From assembly GCF_030499575.1 (NCBI RefSeq), contig NZ_JASTLC010000001.1:8022001-8086000 (forward strand): a stretch of 64,000 bases of DNA. Direction: 5' to 3'. Each line of letters opens with the position of its first letter. The stretch's first letter is position 1. The notes beneath the pieces were generated by a model. It made no database searches and was not told the origin of the DNA. It saw only the letters and a list, made by a program, of their open reading frames with translations. The translations under genes were made by a program, and so were the position numbers. Of this stretch, positions 25,642 through 35,120 are shown in pieces. The DNA comes from Streptomyces sp. DG2A-72. GTDB taxonomy: Bacteria; Actinomycetota; Actinomycetes; Streptomycetales; Streptomycetaceae.

Positions 25642-26505
25642 ATGAATCGCGGCACCACCTCCATTTCCGTGCGGGCCAGGTGCGAGGGAGAGGACTGTCG
25701 GCGTAAAGCCGTCGACGGCGGGAGATTGGGCGGAGCGGCGTCCGGAACACGGCTCTGCTCCGCCTGTTTCGATCGCTTCGTGGCCCGGCTGCGCGAACTC
25801 CCCAGGCTTTACGACGAATGCGAGCGCGTTCTCGGCGGCGCCGCCGCACCCTCAGTCGGCGAACGCCGGGGCGCCGGCGGTCAGGTCCTGGGCATTCCAC
25901 TGAACGGCGCCGCTGCCGAGGCGCGTTCGGCGATCGTCGCGACCCTCAGCTCCTGGTGCGGACTCGTCGCCGATGAGCGAGGTTTCCCCGTGCCTCGGCG
26001 CACCCCCTTCCAGTTGGCGTCGTACCTGCTGCGCAGCGCGGACTGGCTGGCGGCGCACCCGGCGGCCGCCGACGCGACCCGGGAGGTGGCGGGCCTGGTC
26101 GCGGGCGCCCGCCGAGTCGTCCAGCCGAATCCCGTACGCCGTGTGCGCCTCGGCGCCTGTGTCGAAACCGGCTGTGGCGGTGAACTCACCGCCTCCGTCG
26201 GCGCCCGCCGTGCCGAGCCGCCCGCGACCGTCCAGTGCGACGCCGACCCGGCACACAGCTGGGCGGGACACGAATGGACCCGATTGCGCTGGTCCATGCA
26301 GCAACGGCCCGCCGCTCCCGGCATTCCCACTGAACGCTGGCTGACAGCCAGTGAAATTTCGTACATGTGGTCCGCGCCGACCGGCACCGTCTATCGCCTC
26401 GCGAGCGAACAGCGCTGGCGTCGGCGCAACCGGCACGGGCGCACGTATTACGCCGAGATCGATGTCCACGGCTCCTTCAGCCGCCGGGCCGCCCGCTCGG
26501 CATAG
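25642..26505 (+). CDS. Conserved cluster-type protein, Cys-rich N-terminus (OvmZ-like?)
   Basis: The 287-aa product of unknown function has Cys residues at the N-terminus (CEGEDCRRK and LCSACFDRF) that suggest a small zinc-binding site, and a second Cys pair (ACVETGCGGEL, then VQCDADPAHSW). The C-terminal part, WLTASEISYMWSAPTGTVYRLASEQ, looks like a helix-turn-helix. The layout resembles the OvmZ proteins of angucycline clusters, recalled from memory and unverified. Zinc ribbon plus helix-turn-helix suggests nucleic acid binding. It follows the response regulator by 69 bp in the same direction. Confidence 0.6.
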   Translation: MNRGTTSISVRARCEGEDCRRKAVDGGRLGGAASGTRLCSACFDRFVARLRELPRLYDECERVLGGAAAPSVGERRGAGGQVLGIPLNGAAAEARSAIVATLSSWCGLVADERGFPVPRRTPFQLASYLLRSADWLAAHPAAADATREVAGLVAGARRVVQPNPVRRVRLGACVETGCGGELTASVGARRAEPPATVQCDADPAHSWAGHEWTRLRWSMQQRPAAPGIPTERWLTASEISYMWSAPTGTVYRLASEQRWRRRNRHGRTYYAEIDVHGSFSRRAARSA

Positions 26506-26670
26506 GAACAGGCCGCCCGCCTTGCATGGGAATTGACAGTAAACGGACAGAATTGACCAACCTCTGACACGGATTCGCTTGAAGGGCCGTGCGCCGCCGA
26601 AGAGACTCATCCGTAGATTCCGGATCGCCGCGTCGGATCCACGACACCGCGCTTCGTGGAATCCCTCGGT

Positions 26671-26707
26671 GCCCCGTTGGCGATCCCCCTCGCCAACGGG
26701 GCTTTCT
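26671..26707 (+). terminator. Leader hairpin with T-tail (terminator or attenuator)
   Basis: A perfect 12-bp stem (GCCCCGTTGGCG / CGCCAACGGGGC) with an 8-nt loop is followed by TTTCT. It lies 27 bp upstream of the ATG at 26734, within the 228-bp gap after the Cys-rich protein gene. Upstream in the same gap are two TTGACA/TTGACC hexamers, at 26533 and 26553, that could be promoter elements. The hairpin either ends the preceding transcript or attenuates the next one. Confidence 0.7.
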
Positions 26708-26733
26708 CGTGCCGGGAAGACGGAGTTCTTGAC

Positions 26734-27492
26734 ATGACGGCTCGTCATCCAACGCATCCCCGCAGCCGCCTGCGGATCGCCGTGCTCGTGGCAGGAGGGC
26801 GCGCGCAAGCGGCCCGGTTCGCCCGCCACGCCTGGCGGCACGGCCGCGCCGACCTCGACATCGTCGACCTCACGGCCCACACCCTGCCGCCGGCGCTGGC
26901 GCGTCACACAGGACCCGAACTGGCCGCTCTGCTCGCCGGGACCGGCCTCCGGCTCGGCCGCGCCGACGCCTTCGTGGTGGTCGTCTCCGGCAGACGGCGC
27001 GGCATTCCGGAGACCCTCGGCCATCTCATCGACTGGCACCACACCCGGTGGCGGGCCAAGCCGGTCGGCCTCGTCGGCTGGGCCTGCCGCCCGGGCCGCG
27101 CCGAGCCGTTGCGCGAGGCCTTCGCGGGCCGGCGCGCGGTCACCCTGCGCGACAGCTTTCGTACCGACGCCGCGGACGCCGACGCCCTGGTGCGGCAACT
27201 CGGCTGGTGGGCCAGGGCGCTTCGGGCGCCGGCCTTCGAGAGGGCCGCGGGTCCTGCCCCGGCCGGCGGCGGGACCCGCCCGGCCCCGGCGCCCGGCGCG
27301 GACCCACCGCCGCCCGCAGCCTTCCGCGGCATGAGCCTGCCGATTCCGGCCGCGGCGAGTCTGCTCGGCTCGTCCGCCGAGGGTGTCGAGTACCTCATCG
27401 ACGCCGGGCGGCTTCCGCTGGACCGCGCGACACAGCACCGTCTCGTCCCGCTCACGGACGTCCTCGCCCTGCTGCGTACGCAGCGCGTCTGA
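26734..27492 (+). CDS. Flavodoxin-fold reductase-like protein with C-terminal HTH (OvmW-like?)
   Basis: The 252-aa protein has a Rossmann/flavodoxin-like part (residues about 12-170: LRIAVLVAGGRAQAARFARHA, ADAFVVVVSGRRRGIPETL, VGLVGWACRPG) resembling NADPH-dependent FMN reductases. A Pro/Ala-rich linker (about 175-205) leads to a 45-residue tail, IPAAASLLGSSAEGVEYLIDA, like excisionase/MerR-type helix-turn-helix domains. A flavin- or nucleotide-sensing regulator is possible, but the function is unknown. From memory it may correspond to OvmW-type proteins. The ATG at 26734 was chosen because the fold begins there; the upstream GTG at 26656 would translate the hairpin. Confidence 0.6.
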   Translation: MTARHPTHPRSRLRIAVLVAGGRAQAARFARHAWRHGRADLDIVDLTAHTLPPALARHTGPELAALLAGTGLRLGRADAFVVVVSGRRRGIPETLGHLIDWHHTRWRAKPVGLVGWACRPGRAEPLREAFAGRRAVTLRDSFRTDAADADALVRQLGWWARALRAPAFERAAGPAPAGGGTRPAPAPGADPPPPAAFRGMSLPIPAAASLLGSSAEGVEYLIDAGRLPLDRATQHRLVPLTDVLALLRTQRV

Positions 27493-27685
27493 CCTCGATC
27501 TGACGCAGCCCTGACCCGCGGCACACACAACGGCGCTGGATCTGTGAAACCTGACCGAGCCCTGAACCGGAGCGCGTTGATTGCCCGACCGGTTCCGAAG
27601 AGGCTTGTGGTCAAGGTCCGGTGCGCTGTCTCCACCGCGGCGGACGGGCCGTCAGCCAGCAGCCGCTGCGACCACAGGGAGCGTT

Positions 27686-28909
27686 GTGTCTCGTCGCCTG
27701 TTCACCTCGGAATCCGTCACCGAGGGCCACCCTGACAAGATCGCCGACCAGATCAGTGACACCGTTCTCGACGCGATTCTGCGCGAGGACCCGGCGGCCC
27801 GGGTCGCCGTGGAGACCCTGATCACCACAGGACTGGTGCACGTGGCCGGTGAGGTCACCACCACGGCGTACGCGCCGATCGCCCACCTGGTGCGCGAGAA
27901 GATCCTCGACATCGGTTACGACTCCTCCAAGAAGGGATTCGACGGGGCCTCCTGCGGCGTGTCGGTGTCCATCGGAGCGCAGTCCCCGGACATCGCGCGG
28001 GGCGTCGACGCGGCGTACGAGAACCGCGTCGAGGGTGGCGCCGCAGATGGCGAACGCGACGGACTGGACCAGCAGGGCGCCGGCGACCAGGGCCTGATGT
28101 TCGGCTACGCCTGCGACGAGACCCCGGAGCTGATGCCACTCCCCATCCACCTCGCCCACCGCCTGTCCCGGCGGCTGACCGAGGTGCGCAGGAACGGCAC
28201 GGTCCCGTATCTGCGTCCGGACGGCAAGACGCAGGTCACCATCGAGTACCTCGGCAGCCGTCCGGTCCGCCTCGACACGGTCGTGGTCTCCTCGCAGCAC
28301 GCCGGCGACATCGACCTGGACGGGATGCTCGCCCCCGACATCCGGGAGCACGTCGTCGAGAACGTGCTCAAGCAACTGGCCGAGGACGGCATCTCGTTGG
28401 AGACGGACAGCTTCCGCCTGCTGGTGAACCCGACCGGCCGCTTCGAGATCGGCGGCCCGATGGGCGACGCCGGCCTCACCGGCCGCAAGATCATCATCGA
28501 CACGTACGGCGGCATGGCCCGCCACGGCGGCGGCGCCTTCTCCGGCAAGGACCCGTCCAAGGTGGACCGCTCGGCGGCGTACGCCATGCGCTGGGTCGCC
28601 AAGAACGTCGTGGCGGCCGGGCTGGCCTCGCGCTGCGAGGTCCAGGTCGCCTATGCGATCGGCAAGGCCGAGCCGGTCGGTCTCTTCGTCGAGACCTTCG
28701 GCACCGCGACGGTCGCCCAGCATCTGATCGAGGAGGCCATCGACGCGGTCTTCGACCTCCGCCCGGCCGCCATCATCCGCGATCTCGACCTGCTCCGCCC
28801 GATCTACGCCCAGACCGCGGCGTACGGGCACTTCGGCCGCGAACTCCCGGACTTCACCTGGGAGAAGACGGACCGGGTGGCCGCGCTGCGTGAGGCGGCC
28901 GCGCGGTGA
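27686..28909 (+). CDS. metK: S-adenosylmethionine synthetase
   Basis: The 407-aa MetK has the family start [20 protein letters not shown], the [12 protein letters not shown] hexapeptide region, the [18 protein letters not shown] loop and the usual C-terminal domain. It makes SAM from methionine and ATP. A housekeeping metK is normally elsewhere in Streptomyces genomes, so a clustered copy suggests methyl donor supply for the methyltransferases of this locus. Start: GTG 27686 after GGGAG, since VSRRLF matches the family N-terminus. The 193-bp gap upstream shows no SAM-riboswitch-like structure that I can recognise. Confidence 0.95.
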   Translation: MSRRLFTSESVTEGHPDKIADQISDTVLDAILREDPAARVAVETLITTGLVHVAGEVTTTAYAPIAHLVREKILDIGYDSSKKGFDGASCGVSVSIGAQSPDIARGVDAAYENRVEGGAADGERDGLDQQGAGDQGLMFGYACDETPELMPLPIHLAHRLSRRLTEVRRNGTVPYLRPDGKTQVTIEYLGSRPVRLDTVVVSSQHAGDIDLDGMLAPDIREHVVENVLKQLAEDGISLETDSFRLLVNPTGRFEIGGPMGDAGLTGRKIIIDTYGGMARHGGGAFSGKDPSKVDRSAAYAMRWVAKNVVAAGLASRCEVQVAYAIGKAEPVGLFVETFGTATVAQHLIEEAIDAVFDLRPAAIIRDLDLLRPIYAQTAAYGHFGRELPDFTWEKTDRVAALREAAAR

Positions 28910-29892
28910 CCACTGCAGGCATCGTGGTCACCGGGTCCATCGCCACCGACCATCTCATGGTCTATCCGGGGAAGTTCACCGAGCAACTGCTCGCCGACCG
29001 GCTCGACCGGGTCTCCCTGTCCTTCCTCGCCGACTCCCTGCACATCCGCCGTGGGGGAGTGGCCGCCAACATCGCCGTCGGCCTCGCCCGGCTCGGAATC
29101 CCCGCGGTCCTCGCGGCGGCCGTGGGCAAGGACTTCGGGGAGTACGGGAGCTGGCTGCGCGACAACGGCGTCGAAACCGCTTCCCTCCACATCAGCGAGA
29201 CCCTGCACACGGCCCGCTTCGTCTGCACCACCGACGCCGACCACAACCAGATCGCCACCTTCTACGCCGGGGCGATGGCCGAGGCCCGGACCATCTCGAT
29301 CGCCGCGGTCGCCGAGCGCGCCGGACGGCCCAACCTGGTCTTCGTCGCCCCCAACGAACCCGAGGCGATGCTCCGGCACACCGACGAGTGCCGGCTGCTC
29401 GGCCTCCCCTTCGCCGCCGACCCCTCCCAGCAGCTGGCCATCCTCGACGCCGAGGACACCCGGCAACTCGTGGACGGAGCACGGTACTTGTTCACCAACG
29501 AGTACGAGGCCGCGCTGCTCCAGGAGCGCACCGGCTGGAACGAGAGCGAGGTGCTCAAGCGCGCCGACACCTGGATCGTCACCCGGGGCGGCGACGGCGT
29601 GGACATCCTGAGTGCCGGGCAGGAGCCGCTGCGGATCGCCGCCGTACCCACGGGCGCGGCGGCCGACCCCACCGGCGTGGGCGACGCCTTCCGCGCCGGG
29701 TTCCTCGCCGGCTCGACCCTGCACTGGCCGTATGAGCGATCCGCCCGACTCGGCTGCGCCCTCGCGACCCTGGTGCTGGAAACCGTCGGCCCCCAGGACT
29801 ACACGCTCACCCCTGGCCTGCTGCTCGACAAGATCCGCGGTGCGTACGGAGATCCGACCGCCCGCGAGATCGAAAGGTCGCTGCCCCTCTGA
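28906..29892 (+). CDS. Adenosine kinase (PfkB family)
   Basis: The 328-aa PfkB-family protein matches the actinobacterial adenosine kinase pattern: [16 protein letters not shown] at the start, [17 protein letters not shown], and the C-terminal anion-hole motif [13 protein letters not shown]. It phosphorylates adenosine, the by-product of SAH hydrolysis, and so pulls the methyl cycle forward. The gene overlaps metK by 4 bp (GTGA), so the two are co-translated, which supports a methyl-cycle role. SAH hydrolase itself is not in the window. Confidence 0.88.
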   Translation: MTTAGIVVTGSIATDHLMVYPGKFTEQLLADRLDRVSLSFLADSLHIRRGGVAANIAVGLARLGIPAVLAAAVGKDFGEYGSWLRDNGVETASLHISETLHTARFVCTTDADHNQIATFYAGAMAEARTISIAAVAERAGRPNLVFVAPNEPEAMLRHTDECRLLGLPFAADPSQQLAILDAEDTRQLVDGARYLFTNEYEAALLQERTGWNESEVLKRADTWIVTRGGDGVDILSAGQEPLRIAAVPTGAAADPTGVGDAFRAGFLAGSTLHWPYERSARLGCALATLVLETVGPQDYTLTPGLLLDKIRGAYGDPTAREIERSLPL

Positions 29893-30069
29893 CCACCGGG
29901 CGCCCGACCCGACCGCCCCGGGCCCCTGGCCCTCGGTCCTCGCCCCCCGACCCCGCCCGAACCGCCGTCGAGCTGCCCACCCGCAGCCGGCGGCGGCCGT
30001 GTTTCCGGTGCCCCTCGCCCCTCGCACCGGCACTTCCGCAAGAACACAGCGAGAAGGGAAGCCAAAGCC

Positions 30070-32826
30070 ATGACCATGGCCATTTCATCCACCCGGACCG
30101 TCGCCGACCTGCTGCTCCTCGCGGCCGAGTCCCACCCCGAGTCGGGTGTCCTCTACCATCTGGGCGCCGCCGAGGAGCAGGACTCCCGGCTGCAGCGCTA
30201 CCCGGAGCTGGTCGAGGAGGCCCGCCGGGTCCTCACCGGCCTGCGCGGTCAGGGACTGGAGCCGCAGGACAACGTCGTCCTGCTGCTGGAGCGTCCGCAG
30301 GAATTCCTCACCGCCTTCTGGGCCTGCCTGCTCGGCGGCTTCGTGCCCGTTCCGATGGCGCCCCTGGGCGGCGACCCGGAGCGCTGGGCCGCCCAGCTCG
30401 GCCATGTGAACACGCTGCTCGACGGGCCGCTGCTGGTCACCAACGACACGCTCGCCGCCGAACTGCCGCGCGTGGAGGGCCTCGCCGTCACCCGACTGGA
30501 AACCCTGTACGCCGCCGAGCCCGCCGCCCTGCTGCACGAGGCCTGCCCGGAGGACACCGCGCTCCTGGTACTGACCTCCGGCTCCACCGGAAACTCCAAG
30601 GCCGTGCAGCTCAGCCACGACAACCTGCTCGCGTCGATGGCCGGCAAGAACGGCTACCACCGGCTCAGCGCCGAGGACGTCTCCCTGAACTGGGTCTCGT
30701 TCGACCATGTCGCCGCCCTCCTGGAGTGCCATCTGCTTCCGCTGTACGCGGGCGCGACCCAGCTCCATGTCGAGCCGGCCGTCGTACTCGGCGAGCCGCT
30801 GGAGTTTCTGCGGCTGATCTCCAAGTACGGCGTCACCATGACCTTCACCCCCAACTTCCTGCTGGGACTGCTCAACCCCGCCGCCGACCGGCTCGCCGAC
30901 GAGGAACGGCCGGTCGACCTCTCCCGGCTGCGGCACATCATCAGCGGCGGCGAGGCCGTGGTCCGCACCACCGGCGAGACCTTTCTGCGGCGCTTCGCCC
31001 GCTACGGGCTGCGCCCCGACGCCCTGTGGCCCGCGTTCGGCATGACGGAGACCTGCGCAGGCAGCATCTACAACCAGGACTTCCCCGCCTCCGACCAGGG
31101 CCAGGAGTTCGCCAACCTCGGCTTCCCCGCCGAGGGCCTCAGGCTGCGCATCGCCGACGACCAGGACAACGAGGTCGGCGCGGGCGAAACAGGGGAACTC
31201 CAGCTCGCCGGGCCCATGATCACCACCGGCTACTACAACAACGGACAGGCCACCAAGGATGCCTTCACCGCCGACGGCTGGTTCCGCAGCGGCGACCTCG
31301 GCCGGCTCGTCGGCGGCCGGCTCACCCTGGTCGGCCGCAGCAAGGACAGCATCATCGTCAATGGCGTCAACTACTTCAGCCATGAACTGGAGACCGCCCT
31401 GCAGGAACTCGACGACGTGGCCGCGTCGTTCGTCGCCGCCTTCCCGACCCGAGCGCCCGGCAGCGACACCGAGCAACTGGTCGTCGCCTTTCACCCGCAG
31501 ACCGAGGACGACGACGAACTCGGCCTGTACCGGGTGATGTCCGCAGTCCGCGCGAGTGTCGTCATGCAGTGGGGCTTCCGGCCCTCACTGATCCTGCCGC
31601 TGCCCAAGGCCGCCTTCCCCAAGACCAGCCTCGGCAAGATCCAGCGCTCGCTGATGCGCAAGCGACTGGAGGAGGGAGCATACGACGACGTCATCGCGTA
31701 CGCCGCCGATGTGACCCTGCGCCGCCTCGGCGGCTACACCGCACCCGAGGGCGAGACCGAACGGGTGATCGCCGGGATCTACGCCGAGATGTTCGACACC
31801 GACGCCGACAAGGTCAGCGCCACCGCCAACTTCTTCGACCTGGGCGGCACTTCGCTGGACATCCTGCGGCTGCGCCACCTGGTGGCCCAGCGGCTCGGCG
31901 CCCAGGACCTGCAGGTCATCACCGTCCTGACGGCGCCCACCGTCCGCGCCCTGGCCGCCCGCCTCGGTGAGGACGCCACCGCCGAGCGCCCCTACGACCC
32001 GATCGTCCCGATGCAGGTCACCGGCGACAAGACCCCGCTCTTCTGTGTCCACCCGGGGGTCGGCGAGGTCCTCGTCTTCGTCAACCTCGCCAAGTATTTC
32101 GTCGGCGACCGTCCCTTCTACGCCCTGCGGGCACGCGGCTTCAATCCCGGCGAGAAGCCCTTCGAGAGCTTCGACGACATGGTCGCCACCTACGTCGAGG
32201 CCATCCGCGCAAAGCAGCCGCACGGCCCGTACGCGGTCGCCGGATACTCGTACGGCGGCGCGGTCGCCTTCGAGATCGCCAAGGTCCTCGAAGCCGAGGG
32301 CGAGCGGGTCGACTTCGTCGGCAGCTTCAACCTGCCGCCGCACATCAAGTACCGCATGGACGAGCTGGACTTCGTGGAGACCGCCGCCAATCTGGCGTTC
32401 TTCCTGGCGCTCATCGACAAGAAGCAGTCCCTCGACCTGCCGGGGGAGCTGCGCCACCTCTCACGCGAGGAGCAGCTCGCGCACTTCATCGCGCTCGCGC
32501 CCAAGGCACGTCTGGCCGAACTCGACCTGACCCTGGAGAAGTTCACCGCCTGGGCCGAACTCGCCGACGGCCTCACCAACCTGGGCCGCAGCTACACGCC
32601 CAGCGGGTCCGTCCGCTCGATGTCCGTCTTCTACGCGGTCCCGCTGCGCGGCACCAAGGAGGACTGGCTGAACAACGAACTGAGCCGCTGGAACGAGCAC
32701 TGCGCCGACGTCCGCTACCTCGACGTCCCCGGCGAGCACTACACGCTGATGGGTCCGAACCACGTGGCGAGCTTCCAGTCGATCCTGCGCAGGGAACTGG
32801 ACCGCGCGCTCGGCGACGCCCGCTGA
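30070..32826 (+). CDS. A-T-TE NRPS-like enzyme, probable polyporic acid synthetase
   Basis: The 918-aa protein has three domains. An adenylation domain (about 1-540) contains LTSGSTGN from residue 168, FGMTETCAGS, WFRSGDLGRL and KTSLGKIQRS. A thiolation domain carries Ser595 in DLGGTSLD. A thioesterase (about 650-918) has Ser727 in GYSYGG and His890. No condensation or reductase domain is present. This size and order match atromentin/polyporic acid synthetases such as EchA, which activate two arylpyruvates and condense them to a terphenylquinone. The phenylpyruvate-forming genes downstream support phenylpyruvate as substrate and polyporic acid as product. Confidence 0.87.
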   Translation: MTMAISSTRTVADLLLLAAESHPESGVLYHLGAAEEQDSRLQRYPELVEEARRVLTGLRGQGLEPQDNVVLLLERPQEFLTAFWACLLGGFVPVPMAPLGGDPERWAAQLGHVNTLLDGPLLVTNDTLAAELPRVEGLAVTRLETLYAAEPAALLHEACPEDTALLVLTSGSTGNSKAVQLSHDNLLASMAGKNGYHRLSAEDVSLNWVSFDHVAALLECHLLPLYAGATQLHVEPAVVLGEPLEFLRLISKYGVTMTFTPNFLLGLLNPAADRLADEERPVDLSRLRHIISGGEAVVRTTGETFLRRFARYGLRPDALWPAFGMTETCAGSIYNQDFPASDQGQEFANLGFPAEGLRLRIADDQDNEVGAGETGELQLAGPMITTGYYNNGQATKDAFTADGWFRSGDLGRLVGGRLTLVGRSKDSIIVNGVNYFSHELETALQELDDVAASFVAAFPTRAPGSDTEQLVVAFHPQTEDDDELGLYRVMSAVRASVVMQWGFRPSLILPLPKAAFPKTSLGKIQRSLMRKRLEEGAYDDVIAYAADVTLRRLGGYTAPEGETERVIAGIYAEMFDTDADKVSATANFFDLGGTSLDILRLRHLVAQRLGAQDLQVITVLTAPTVRALAARLGEDATAERPYDPIVPMQVTGDKTPLFCVHPGVGEVLVFVNLAKYFVGDRPFYALRARGFNPGEKPFESFDDMVATYVEAIRAKQPHGPYAVAGYSYGGAVAFEIAKVLEAEGERVDFVGSFNLPPHIKYRMDELDFVETAANLAFFLALIDKKQSLDLPGELRHLSREEQLAHFIALAPKARLAELDLTLEKFTAWAELADGLTNLGRSYTPSGSVRSMSVFYAVPLRGTKEDWLNNELSRWNEHCADVRYLDVPGEHYTLMGPNHVASFQSILRRELDRALGDAR

Positions 32827-32864
32827 GTGCCATGTGACAGACCATCCACACCGAGGAGTTCCCC

Positions 32865-33788
32865 ATGAACGGCAAGAAGATCCTGGTCACCGGCGGTACC
32901 GGACAGGTCGCCGGACCGGTGGCGAAGTCACTGGCCGAGAACAACGAGGTCTGGGCGCTGGGCCGGTTCGGCACCCCGGGATCGGAGGAGGCCCTCGCCG
33001 AGCACGGCATCACCACCTTCCGCTGGGACATGAACGACACCGGCGAAGGTGCGCTCAAGGGCCTGCCCGAGGACTTCACCCACGTCATCCACTCCGCCGT
33101 ACGACGTGGCGAGGACGGTGACTTCAACACCGCGATCGAAGTCAACACGGTCGCCGCGGGCCGCCTGATGACCCACTGCCGGACCGCCGAAGCCTTCCTG
33201 TACGTGTCCACCGGCGCCCTGTACGCACGCCAGACCCTGGATCACGCCTATCAGGAGGACGACCCGGTCGACGGCGTCGCCGACTGGCTGCCGGTCTACC
33301 CCGTCGTGAAGATCGCCACTGAGGGCGCTGTCCGCGCGTACGCCCGGACCCTCGGCCTGCCCACGATCATCGCCCGCCTCAACATCGCGTACGGGCCGGG
33401 CGGTTACGGCGGTGTCCCGATGCTCTACTTCAAGCGGATGCTCGCCGGTGAGCCCATCCCCGTCCCGGTCGAGGGACAGAACTGGTGCTCGCTGCTCTAC
33501 ACCGACGACCTGATCGAGCAGGTGCCCCGCCTGTGGGACGCGGCCTCCGTGCCCGCCGTCCTCACCAACTGGGGTGGAGACGAGGCCGTCGGCATCACCG
33601 ACTGCGTCCGCTACCTGGAGGAGCTGACGGGCGTCGAGGCCAAGCTCGTGCCCAGCGAGGTCACCCGCGAGACCTACCAGTTCGACCCGACCCTGCGCAG
33701 GCGGCTGACCGGACCCTGCAAGGTCGGCTGGCGCGAGGGGATCCGCCGCACCGTCATGTCCATGTACCCCGAGTACACCGCCCGCTGA
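32865..33788 (+). CDS. NAD-dependent epimerase/dehydratase-type SDR (EchB/TerB-like)
   Basis: The 307-aa extended SDR has the N-terminal Rossmann motif [17 protein letters not shown] and a catalytic YPVVK (Tyr-x3-Lys) mid-protein. In terphenyl clusters an SDR of this type (EchB, TerB) lies directly after the A-T-TE gene and is reported to reduce polyporic acid, which fits the order here. The gene starts 38 bp after the synthetase stop with a GAGGAG site and is followed by the NTF2-like gene at 9 bp. The biochemical role here is inferred from the neighbours. Confidence 0.78.
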   Translation: MNGKKILVTGGTGQVAGPVAKSLAENNEVWALGRFGTPGSEEALAEHGITTFRWDMNDTGEGALKGLPEDFTHVIHSAVRRGEDGDFNTAIEVNTVAAGRLMTHCRTAEAFLYVSTGALYARQTLDHAYQEDDPVDGVADWLPVYPVVKIATEGAVRAYARTLGLPTIIARLNIAYGPGGYGGVPMLYFKRMLAGEPIPVPVEGQNWCSLLYTDDLIEQVPRLWDAASVPAVLTNWGGDEAVGITDCVRYLEELTGVEAKLVPSEVTRETYQFDPTLRRRLTGPCKVGWREGIRRTVMSMYPEYTAR

Positions 33789-33797
33789 GGAGCCCCG

Positions 33798-34202
33798 ATG
33801 CCCCGGTACGCAAGCAATATCGAGCTGATCCACGCCGCCTACCAGGCCTTCCACTCCCGTGATGTCGAAGCGCTGCTGTCCACGATGGCCGAGGACATGC
33901 AGTGGATCCACCCCGACGGCATGCACGAGTACGGGCTCGGCGGCACCAAGTACGGACACGCGGGCGTCAAGGAGTTCCTGGCGCATGTGCCCACCGTCCT
34001 CGGCGGGATGAAGCTCCACCCGATGGAGTTCGTCCAGTCCGGCGACCGGGTCGTCGTCTTCGGCGTCCGGGACGTCACCTCGCATTCCGGCCGTACGGAG
34101 ACCCTGCAGTTCGTCCACTCCTGGACGCTGCGCGACGGCAAGGCCGTACGGATGGAGGACATCTTCGACACCGTGCTCTTCCACCGGCTGATCGAGAGCT
34201 GA
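33798..34202 (+). CDS. NTF2/SnoaL-like protein (EchC/TerC-like)
   Basis: The 134-aa NTF2-fold protein has the typical cone-fold pattern (AYQAFHSRDVEALLSTMAED, VKEFLAHVPTVLGGMKLHP, VHSWTLRDGKAVRMEDIFD). In echoside and terfestatin clusters a protein of this fold (EchC, TerC) acts with the SDR in the dehydration step that turns reduced polyporic acid into an aromatic terphenyltriol. Its place directly after the SDR matches that arrangement. Sequence alone cannot distinguish a catalyst from a binding protein. Confidence 0.76.
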   Translation: MPRYASNIELIHAAYQAFHSRDVEALLSTMAEDMQWIHPDGMHEYGLGGTKYGHAGVKEFLAHVPTVLGGMKLHPMEFVQSGDRVVVFGVRDVTSHSGRTETLQFVHSWTLRDGKAVRMEDIFDTVLFHRLIES

Positions 34203-34203
34203 C

Positions 34204-35052
34204 GTGTCGTACGCCTATCTGGGGCCTCGGGGCACCTTCACCGAGGCCGCACTGCGCCAACTCCCCTTTCCAGCAGGGGAGTCGGCACACCGGCCCTTTC
34301 CCACGGTGCCCGCGGCACTGGACGCGGTGCACCGTGGGGAGGCCGGCGCCGCGGTGGTCCCCCTGGAGAACTCCGTGAAGGGCGTCGTGCCCGCCACCAT
34401 GGACCGGCTCGTGGCGGCGGAACTGCACATCACGGCCGAGGTCGAAGTCCCGGTGACCTTCGCCCTGATGGCCCCGTCCAGCACCGAACTCACCGATATC
34501 ACCGATGTCTTGAGCCACCCGCACGCACTCGGCCAGTGCGGGCACTGGCTGGACCGGCAGCTGCCACGGGCCCGTACCCGGCTAGCCGACTCCACGGCCG
34601 CCGCCGCCCGTGAGGTCGCCGAAACGGGCACTCCCGGACTCGCCGCGATCGCCGCCCCGCCGGCGGCGGAACTGTACGGGTTGCGCACGCTGGCCACCGG
34701 CATCGGCCGGCGCGCCGGCGCAGTCACCCGCTTCGTCGCCCTGTCCCACGCCTGGTTCCCGCCGGCCCGCACCGAGTCGGACCGCACCTCGCTCCTGGTC
34801 CACCCCGGCACACCGGCCCAACTCATCGACGTCCTGGCCGAGTTCAGGATCCGCGACATCGAGGTCAGCCGCCTCCACTCCTGGCCCACCGGCGACCGCC
34901 TCGGCAACCACCGCTACTTCATCGACATCGAGGGCCACATCGAAAACCCTCCTGTGCGCGAGGCGATGGCGGCCCTGGCGAACCTGAGGGCGGGAGCCCG
35001 GTTCCTGGGCAGCTATCCGCGATCGAGGGCATCGAGCCCGGTCGGCGTCTGA
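34204..35052 (+). CDS. pheA: Prephenate dehydratase with altered ACT motifs
   Basis: The 282-aa enzyme starts at GTG 34204 (SYAYLGPRGTFTEAAL) and has the catalytic Thr175 in VTRF. It converts prephenate to phenylpyruvate. The C-terminal ACT domain normally senses phenylalanine through PGAL and ESRP motifs; here they read PAQL (204-207) and HSWP (225-228). Loss of both suggests reduced feedback inhibition, suiting a pathway that drains phenylpyruvate. It begins 1 bp after the NTF2-like stop codon, inside the terphenyl operon. No aminotransferase gene is near, consistent with phenylpyruvate as the wanted product. Confidence 0.9.
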   Translation: MSYAYLGPRGTFTEAALRQLPFPAGESAHRPFPTVPAALDAVHRGEAGAAVVPLENSVKGVVPATMDRLVAAELHITAEVEVPVTFALMAPSSTELTDITDVLSHPHALGQCGHWLDRQLPRARTRLADSTAAAAREVAETGTPGLAAIAAPPAAELYGLRTLATGIGRRAGAVTRFVALSHAWFPPARTESDRTSLLVHPGTPAQLIDVLAEFRIRDIEVSRLHSWPTGDRLGNHRYFIDIEGHIENPPVREAMAALANLRAGARFLGSYPRSRASSPVGV

Positions 35053-35120
35053 GACCGGGGCACAGGCGCCACCCCACTCCGCACTACCACCAACCCACCG
35101 ACACCCAGGGGGAACCCGTC

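Noticed and set aside
27493..27685. SAM riboswitch upstream of metK
   Set aside because: I looked for the paired helices and conserved core and found none; only ordinary GC-rich sequence is visible.
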